Below the pieces are notes generated by a model. That model was not told where the DNA came from, made no database searches, and saw only the letters and a list, made by a program, of their open reading frames with translations. Source: Desulfovibrio sp. Fe33 (GTDB lineage Bacteria > Desulfobacterota > Desulfovibrionia > Desulfovibrionales > Desulfovibrionaceae). Taken from it: DNA of 64,000 nucleotides. The position numbers were made by a program, and so were the translations under genes. How positions within the stretch are numbered: the first letter of the stretch is position 1; every line of letters starts with the position of its first letter. Location: positions 62,001-126,000 of the forward strand of contig NZ_JAQKGU010000007.1 in the NCBI RefSeq assembly GCF_028532725.1. The letters are read 5' to 3'. Below are positions 59,056 to 64,000 of the stretch, piece after piece.

Positions 59056-60417
59056 TCAGCATTCTGTGAAGCTTAGAGCCAGCCCCGCCTCGGAGGTCTC
59101 CTTGTACTTCGCGGACATGTCCCGGCCGGTCTGGGCCATGGCCCGGATGGCCTTGTCCAGGTCCACTTTCTGATAGCTTTCATCCAGGGTGGAGGCAATG
59201 AGGTAGGCGTTGAACGCCTTGACCGCGCCCATGGCGTTGCGCTCAATGCATGGAATCTGGACGTAGCCTCCCACCGGGTCGCAGGTCAGCCCAAGATGGT
59301 GCTCCAAGGCGATTTCGGCGGCGTTTTCCGTGACCTGGAACCGGTAGCCCCTGGCGTAGGCGATCATGGCCGCAGCCATGGTCGAGGCCACGCCCACCTC
59401 GCCTTGGCAGCCCACTTCTGCCCCGGAGATGGAGGCGTTGTGCTTGCACAGGAACCCGATGGCGCAGGCGGCCAGCAGCCCCTCGCGCAGTTCCGTCTGC
59501 AAGGCTCCCGTGTGGCGCTTGAGCATGAAGATGATGGCCGGGATGACGCCCGCCGCTCCGCAGGTGGGAGCCGTGACCACGCAGTGGCCCGCCGCGTTTT
59601 CTTCGGAGGCGGCCAGGGCGTAGGCGTTGAGCGCTTTGATGAAACCGGGACCCTGAAAATATTCCTGCCTTGCCCGGTCGTACATGGCCGCCGCCTTGCG
59701 TTGCAGCCCGATGGGGCCGGGCAGCACGCCCGAGGTCTGGATGCCGTTTTCCACGGCCTGCTCCATGACCGCGATGATGTGGTCCAGGCCCATGTATATC
59801 TCGTCCTCCGTGGCTCCGGTGATGGACATTTCGTTGGCCAGGATTAGCTCGTGCAGGCGGATGGATTTGGCCCTCAGGTGGGCTTTCAGCTCGGCCATGG
59901 TCGAGTATGGATAGACCGGCTCGCCCCGTGAAGGCTCTTTCCATCCATCCCAGCGCAGGAATCCGCCGCCCACGGAATAGTAGGTTCGTTCCAGCAGGAT
60001 TTTTTCCCCCGCCTTGAGCCGGAAGATAAGGGTGTTCGGGTGGGCGTGGTCATGGTGGATGGCGTCCAGGATGATCCGGGAAGGGGAAAAGGATAGGAGC
60101 TTGACGCCCAGATCGAGATCGAAGGGCTTGTTCCCGTCCGCGAACCGCTCAAGGGCGTCGGCCCCGCAGGTGTCGGGCTGGGAGCCGAGCAGGCCGGACA
60201 TGACGGCCTTCGGCGTGCCGTGCCCTTCGCCCGTGGCGGACAGGGAGCCGAACAACCTGATTTCGAGGTCGTCGGCGGCCAGTCTGTCCTTTTCCGGCAG
60301 TTCGCGGATCAGACGCATAAAATCGTATCCGGCCTTCATGGGGCCGATAGTGTGCGAGCTGGAAGGGCCGGGGCCTATCTTGAGCAGCTCGAAAATGGAC
60401 GTGGTCACGGGCTCCAT
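59056..60417 (-). CDS. sdaA: L-serine ammonia-lyase (iron-sulfur serine dehydratase)
   Basis: A 453-residue single-chain L-serine dehydratase, turning serine into pyruvate and ammonia with a [4Fe-4S] cluster. The N-terminal domain has [22 protein letters not shown]. The catalytic domain has [44 protein letters not shown] and [26 protein letters not shown], supplying the cluster cysteines. It ends FTEC. The start follows AGGAG. It lies 5 nt after the malate synthase gene, so they form one transcript. Together they could use C2/C3 compounds: serine to pyruvate, and glyoxylate plus acetyl-CoA to malate. Confidence 0.95.
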   Translation of the reverse strand: MEPVTTSIFELLKIGPGPSSSHTIGPMKAGYDFMRLIRELPEKDRLAADDLEIRLFGSLSATGEGHGTPKAVMSGLLGSQPDTCGADALERFADGNKPFDLDLGVKLLSFSPSRIILDAIHHDHAHPNTLIFRLKAGEKILLERTYYSVGGGFLRWDGWKEPSRGEPVYPYSTMAELKAHLRAKSIRLHELILANEMSITGATEDEIYMGLDHIIAVMEQAVENGIQTSGVLPGPIGLQRKAAAMYDRARQEYFQGPGFIKALNAYALAASEENAAGHCVVTAPTCGAAGVIPAIIFMLKRHTGALQTELREGLLAACAIGFLCKHNASISGAEVGCQGEVGVASTMAAAMIAYARGYRFQVTENAAEIALEHHLGLTCDPVGGYVQIPCIERNAMGAVKAFNAYLIASTLDESYQKVDLDKAIRAMAQTGRDMSAKYKETSEAGLALSFTEC

Positions 60418-60422
60418 GCTCG

Positions 60423-62621
60423 TTACTCCTGGTTTGTTGTTGCGTCGGCCGCTTTGACCATGCGGCGCATGGTGTGGAGAATCGGTTCCGTGTAACCGTT
60501 GGGCTGGGCCGCGCCTTCGAAGATGAGGGCTCGGGCGGCCCGGAAGGCGAAGCTCCTGTCGAAATGCGGGGCCATGGGGCGATAGGCTGGGTCGCCCTGG
60601 TTCTGACGGTCCACCACTTTGGCCATGGCCTTGAGGGTTTCGAGGACGGCCTCTTCCGTGCAGATTCCGTGGCGCAGCCAGTTGGCGAGGTGTTGGCTCG
60701 ATATGCGCAGGGTCGCCCGGTCCTCCATGAGGCCCACGCCGTTGATGTCCGGGACCTTGGAGCAGCCCACTCCCAGGTCCACCCAGCGGACCACGTAGCC
60801 GAGAATGGACTGCGCGTTGTTGGCCAATTCACGGGCGATTTCGTCCTCCGTGGGACGCTCGCCCCGCATGAGGGGCAAGGTTGTCAGGGCATCCAGCGTG
60901 GCGCGGGATTTCCCGGCCAGCGCACGCTGCCGTTCGAAAACGTCCACTTGATGGTAGTGCAGGGCGTGCAGGGTCGCCGCCGTGGGCGAGGGAACCCAGG
61001 CGCAGTTGGCCCCGGCCATGGGGTGCGCCCCTTTGGTCTCGACCATCTCGCGCATCAAGTCCGGCTTGGGCCACATCCCCTTGCCGATCTGGGCCTTGCC
61101 GGAAAAACCGCAGGCCAGGCCCACGTCCACGTTCCAGTCCTCGTAGGCCGCGATCCACGGTTCGTCCTTGATCGCCGCCTTGCGGACCATGGGGCCGGCC
61201 TCCATGTCCGTGTGAATCTCGTCTCCCGTGCGGTCGAGGAAGCCCGTGTTGATGAATATGACCCGGTCCCTTGCGGCCCGGATGCATTCCTTGAGATTTA
61301 GTGTGGTCCGACGTTCCTCGTCCATGATGCCAACCTTGAGGGTCCGCGCGGGCATGTCGAGCGCCTTTTCCACGGCCGCGAACAGCTCGCAGGTGAAGGC
61401 GACCTCCAGGGGGCCGTGCAGCTTGGGCTTGACGATATACACGCTGCCGCTCCTGCTGTTCCGCCAACGGCCGCGGCCGTTGAGGTCGTGCAGGAAGACG
61501 AGCCCTGCGAGCAGGGTGTCCAGGATGCCTTCGGGAACTTCTTCGTTCTTGCCGAAGCCGTTCATGAGCACTGCGTCGGTGGTCATGAGGTGGCCCACCG
61601 TGCGGACCAGCATCATGCTTCGTCCGGGCAGCGTCAGGACGGAACCGTCGGGCGCGGTGTATGTCCTGTCGTCGGCGAGCGTGCGGGTAACGGTCCCGCC
61701 GCCTTTTTTGAAGCTCGCCTCAAGGTCGCCCATGACCAAGCCGAACAGGTTCAGGAAGGCCTGCGCCTTGTCCGCGCCGTCCACCACGGCAACGGAGTCT
61801 TCGCAGTCGAAGATGGTCGATACGGCGGATTCCAGGATAACATCCTTGATGCCCGCCGGATGGTCGCGGCCCACCTGATGCTCGGGATCGAATTGCAGTT
61901 CGATATGCAGGCCGTTCTTTTCGAAAAGCAGGGACTTGAGGTCCTCATCGACCACGTAGCCAGCGAATTGGGCCGGGTCGCGCAGGGGAGTGGTGCCGCC
62001 GTTGAGCAGGGTTGCGACGACGTTTCTGCCCGAGGGGCCGTCCACCAGTTCGAACCCGATTACGTCCCGATGGGACCCGTTTGCCAGGGGCACGGCGACG
62101 TCCAGGTGCGCGGCGGCCCAGGCCATGACCTGTTGCCCGCGCGCCGGGTCGTATCCCTTGGCCGGGAGGCCGTCCCTTGCAATTACGTCGGAGCCGTACA
62201 GGGCGTCGTAGAGGCTGCCCCATCGGGCGTTGGCCGCGTTCAGGGCGAACCGGGCGTTGGTGACGGGAACCACGAGTTGCGGACCGGCTATTCGGGCGAT
62301 TTCCGGGTCAACGTTTTCGGTGGCAATGGCGAAATCACCGCCTTCCGGCGTCAGGTAGCCTATTTCGCGCAGGAAGGCGTGGTATGTCTTTTTGTCTCCA
62401 GGCTGGCCGGGGTGCGCCCGGTGCCATTCGTCCATGGCGGCCTGGATGCGGTCCCGTTCGGCCAGCAGCTCCCGGTTGCGCGGAGCGAAGTCCCTGAATA
62501 TGGATTCGGCTCCGCTCCAGAAGGTGGCTTCATCGAGGCCGGTTCCTTTCAAAATGGTCCTGACGGCCTCGGCGAGTTCCGCGTGGATCGACAGGGCGCC
62601 TGCGAGATATCTTTGCGTCAT
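60423..62621 (-). CDS. glcB: Malate synthase G
   Basis: A 732-residue malate synthase of the G type (monomeric, long form), joining glyoxylate and acetyl-CoA to malate. Blocks include [51 protein letters not shown]-like [38 protein letters not shown], the catalytic region [62 protein letters not shown] and [25 protein letters not shown]. Length matches the family. The start follows AGGAGC. No isocitrate lyase is nearby, so glyoxylate probably comes from glycolate or glycine metabolism. Confidence 0.95.
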   Translation of the reverse strand: MTQRYLAGALSIHAELAEAVRTILKGTGLDEATFWSGAESIFRDFAPRNRELLAERDRIQAAMDEWHRAHPGQPGDKKTYHAFLREIGYLTPEGGDFAIATENVDPEIARIAGPQLVVPVTNARFALNAANARWGSLYDALYGSDVIARDGLPAKGYDPARGQQVMAWAAAHLDVAVPLANGSHRDVIGFELVDGPSGRNVVATLLNGGTTPLRDPAQFAGYVVDEDLKSLLFEKNGLHIELQFDPEHQVGRDHPAGIKDVILESAVSTIFDCEDSVAVVDGADKAQAFLNLFGLVMGDLEASFKKGGGTVTRTLADDRTYTAPDGSVLTLPGRSMMLVRTVGHLMTTDAVLMNGFGKNEEVPEGILDTLLAGLVFLHDLNGRGRWRNSRSGSVYIVKPKLHGPLEVAFTCELFAAVEKALDMPARTLKVGIMDEERRTTLNLKECIRAARDRVIFINTGFLDRTGDEIHTDMEAGPMVRKAAIKDEPWIAAYEDWNVDVGLACGFSGKAQIGKGMWPKPDLMREMVETKGAHPMAGANCAWVPSPTAATLHALHYHQVDVFERQRALAGKSRATLDALTTLPLMRGERPTEDEIARELANNAQSILGYVVRWVDLGVGCSKVPDINGVGLMEDRATLRISSQHLANWLRHGICTEEAVLETLKAMAKVVDRQNQGDPAYRPMAPHFDRSFAFRAARALIFEGAAQPNGYTEPILHTMRRMVKAADATTNQE

Positions 62622-62862
62622 GCCTGCTCCTGATAGGGCTGATTATTGGCGCGGTTTTCATGGGAATCATCATCGTAGAATGCCCTGACTCGGGGAGCAA
62701 TGCAACCACAACCGATTCTTATGACACCAAGTTTTCCATGGCTGTCGGTTTGTTCCTCGAATACGCGGGGCATTTATGCTGGAACGGAACTTGTATGCAG
62801 TTGTGGAATCAGGTCCGACTTTTGACGTTGCGTCGAACAAAGGTCCTGGGCAAAGGATCTAT
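62622..62862. other. Divergent intergenic region
   Basis: This 241-nt stretch separates malate synthase from the glycosyltransferase. It must hold promoters for both directions, but I could not assign them with confidence. No gene, strong repeat or hairpin is seen. Confidence 0.4.
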
Positions 62863-64000
62863 ATGCAACTAAGCGTCATCATACCTGTTTTTAATAAATT
62901 CTCCCTGACGCGGGACTGTCTGTTTTCCTTGCGCGACCACGCGCCGGAAGTGAGCATGGAAGTGCTCGTGGTGGACAACGGCTCTTTGGACGAGACGCGA
63001 TCGGAACTTGATCCTCTGGGCAGGAATCTGTTCGGGGACGCCTTCCGGGTTCTTCGCCTGCCGGAAAACCGCAACTTTGGTCCGGCTTGCAACTTGGGTG
63101 CCGCTGAAGCTGTCGGCGAGTTCCTGCTTTTCCTCAACAACGACACGTTGTTGACGCCGCAGTGGTACCCGCCCCTGCTGGAGGCTCATACAGGCAATTG
63201 CGCCGTGACCGGTCCGCTGTTGATGTATCCGGCAGGCGGAGTCTTGCCCGTCGACAAGGTCCAACATCTAGGTGTGGCCTGCCAGCCGCAATTGCATTTT
63301 TGCCATTTGTATGAATTCTTTCCAGCCTCTCACCCTGTGACCCGCAGATCGCGCACCCCGCAATTCCTGACCGGCGCCGCGCTGCATCTGCCTAAGGCGG
63401 TGTTCATGGAGGCGGGCATGTTCCATGAAGGATACATCAACGGGGCTGAGGACCTTGAGCTGTGCGTGCGTGTCCGTAAGCTCGGATTTGCCTTGCGTTG
63501 TGTGCCGCAAAGCCGGATCTACCACCTTCAAAGCCAGACTCCGGGGCGGCACGATTATGAGCGGCATAACGCCAACCTCTTCAAGGAGCGGAATCTGTGG
63601 GAAATATTCCCCGACCTTCATTTGCATCTTCGGCAGGATGGTTATGAATTGGGGCTTAACGAGCATCTGGTTCCGTTTGCCAGGCTTCCGCAGAGGCGGA
63701 AGACGATATTGGATCGGGCTTTTCCCCGCGAACATGGCGATCTGGGGCGTGATGAGTGTTTATCCATGATGGAGCGGGAACCGCTGTACGCTCCGGCTTA
63801 CGAACGTCTGGCAGAGCTGTGTCGAGAGGAGGGAGACCTTTCCCTGCTCGCCGAGATTCGTTTTCTTCAGACCCGGTTTTTCCCCAGTCGGGAAGCTGCC
63901 GGGCGGCTGTGTGTGGCCGCAAGAAAAGCGGGGAACGGCCGCTTGCGCCGGGAGGGTGAACGTCTCATCAAGTTCTATTTGAATCTAACCGTGAATTCGG
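62863..64000 (+). CDS. Family 2 glycosyltransferase, 3' end beyond the window
   Basis: The frame from ATG 62863 stays open to the window end, giving at least 379 residues. AAAGGA lies 7 nt upstream. The N-terminal GT-A domain has LSVIIPVFNKFSLTRDCLFSL, the nucleotide-sugar site VLVVDNGSLDETR, LPENRNFGPACNLGAAEAVGEFLLFLNND with the DxD-like NND, and the acceptor region GAEDLELCVRVRKLGF. This matches rhamnosyl- and related GT2 enzymes acting on surface polysaccharides or flagellin. The part after about residue 250 is helical with paired short motifs (EREPLYAPAYERLAELCREEGDLSLLAEI), perhaps a TPR-like tail. The end and exact sugar are unknown. Confidence 0.9.
   Translation, partial: MQLSVIIPVFNKFSLTRDCLFSLRDHAPEVSMEVLVVDNGSLDETRSELDPLGRNLFGDAFRVLRLPENRNFGPACNLGAAEAVGEFLLFLNNDTLLTPQWYPPLLEAHTGNCAVTGPLLMYPAGGVLPVDKVQHLGVACQPQLHFCHLYEFFPASHPVTRRSRTPQFLTGAALHLPKAVFMEAGMFHEGYINGAEDLELCVRVRKLGFALRCVPQSRIYHLQSQTPGRHDYERHNANLFKERNLWEIFPDLHLHLRQDGYELGLNEHLVPFARLPQRRKTILDRAFPREHGDLGRDECLSMMEREPLYAPAYERLAELCREEGDLSLLAEIRFLQTRFFPSREAAGRLCVAARKAGNGRLRREGERLIKFYLNLTVNS

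Overview
The window looks like a chromosome segment of a GC-rich sulfate-reducing deltaproteobacterium of the Desulfovibrionaceae (Desulfovibrio/Pseudodesulfovibrio type). The main reasons are a complete qrcABCD menaquinone reductase operon, a periplasmic tetraheme cytochrome c3, a Mop-type molybdenum aldehyde oxidoreductase whose [2Fe-2S] cysteines sit at the positions known from D. gigas, and the aldehyde oxidoreductase accessory cluster known from D. vulgaris as DVU_1551-1557. I see no rRNA, tRNA, CRISPR array or complete insertion sequence.

Layout. 1-2.9 kb: a TetR regulator, small unrecognised proteins including a possible tandem pair of two-helix membrane proteins (the second interrupted by an in-frame TGA), mazG and cvpA. 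3.1-5.1 kb: nucleotide-sugar genes rfbC and manC. 5.2-10.1 kb: the qrc operon with a palindrome-rich promoter and a strong terminator. 10.4-15.7 kb: an orphan TAXI solute-binding lipoprotein, a four-gene polar amino-acid ABC operon and cobH/cbiC. 15.9-18.9 kb: korDABC, a 2-oxoacid:ferredoxin oxidoreductase. 19.2-22.8 kb: a FlgO-like lipoprotein, purine nucleoside phosphorylase, motAB and a PilZ-like protein. 22.8-28.2 kb: an unusual acetyl-CoA-carboxylase-type operon (biotin carboxylase, a fused alpha/beta carboxyltransferase, a divergent biotin carrier), a small unknown and ssb. 28.4-29.0 kb: an XRE-cupin regulator.

29.3-42.3 kb is the most remarkable region: a one-strand island of eleven genes. 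It holds a molybdopterin-binding MoeA-like protein, the aldehyde oxidoreductase, a large Fe-S/HdrD-like electron-transfer protein, a tiny two-CxxC protein, a methyltransferase, a C-GCAxxG-C-C protein, a Tes/MJ0619-type radical SAM enzyme, an AMP-forming CoA-ligase-like enzyme, an XdhC-type maturation factor, a nucleotidyltransferase-HD fusion and a histidine phosphatase. The gene contents suggest a dedicated maturation or cofactor-modification pathway for the aldehyde oxidoreductase; its chemistry is not obvious.

42.3-50.6 kb: a multi-helix membrane protein, a SWIM-SNF2 helicase, a family 5 solute-binding lipoprotein and rel (ppGpp). 50.6-53.9 kb: a visibly AT-richer insert with an unknown 122-residue protein and a PHP-plus-SMC-like ATPase (TrlF type), probably acquired and possibly defensive. 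53.9-55.4 kb: a His-rich secreted protein, cytochrome c3 and two copies of a multi-hairpin repeat whose third copy lies at 19.0 kb. 55.4-58.9 kb: a second amino-acid ABC operon paralogous to the first but with its two permeases fused. 59.1-62.6 kb: malate synthase G and L-serine dehydratase. 62.9 kb to the end: a family 2 glycosyltransferase that runs off the window.

Most genes overlap or sit a few bases apart in operons with good ribosome binding sites. Function calls rest on motifs and remembered families; no database search was run.
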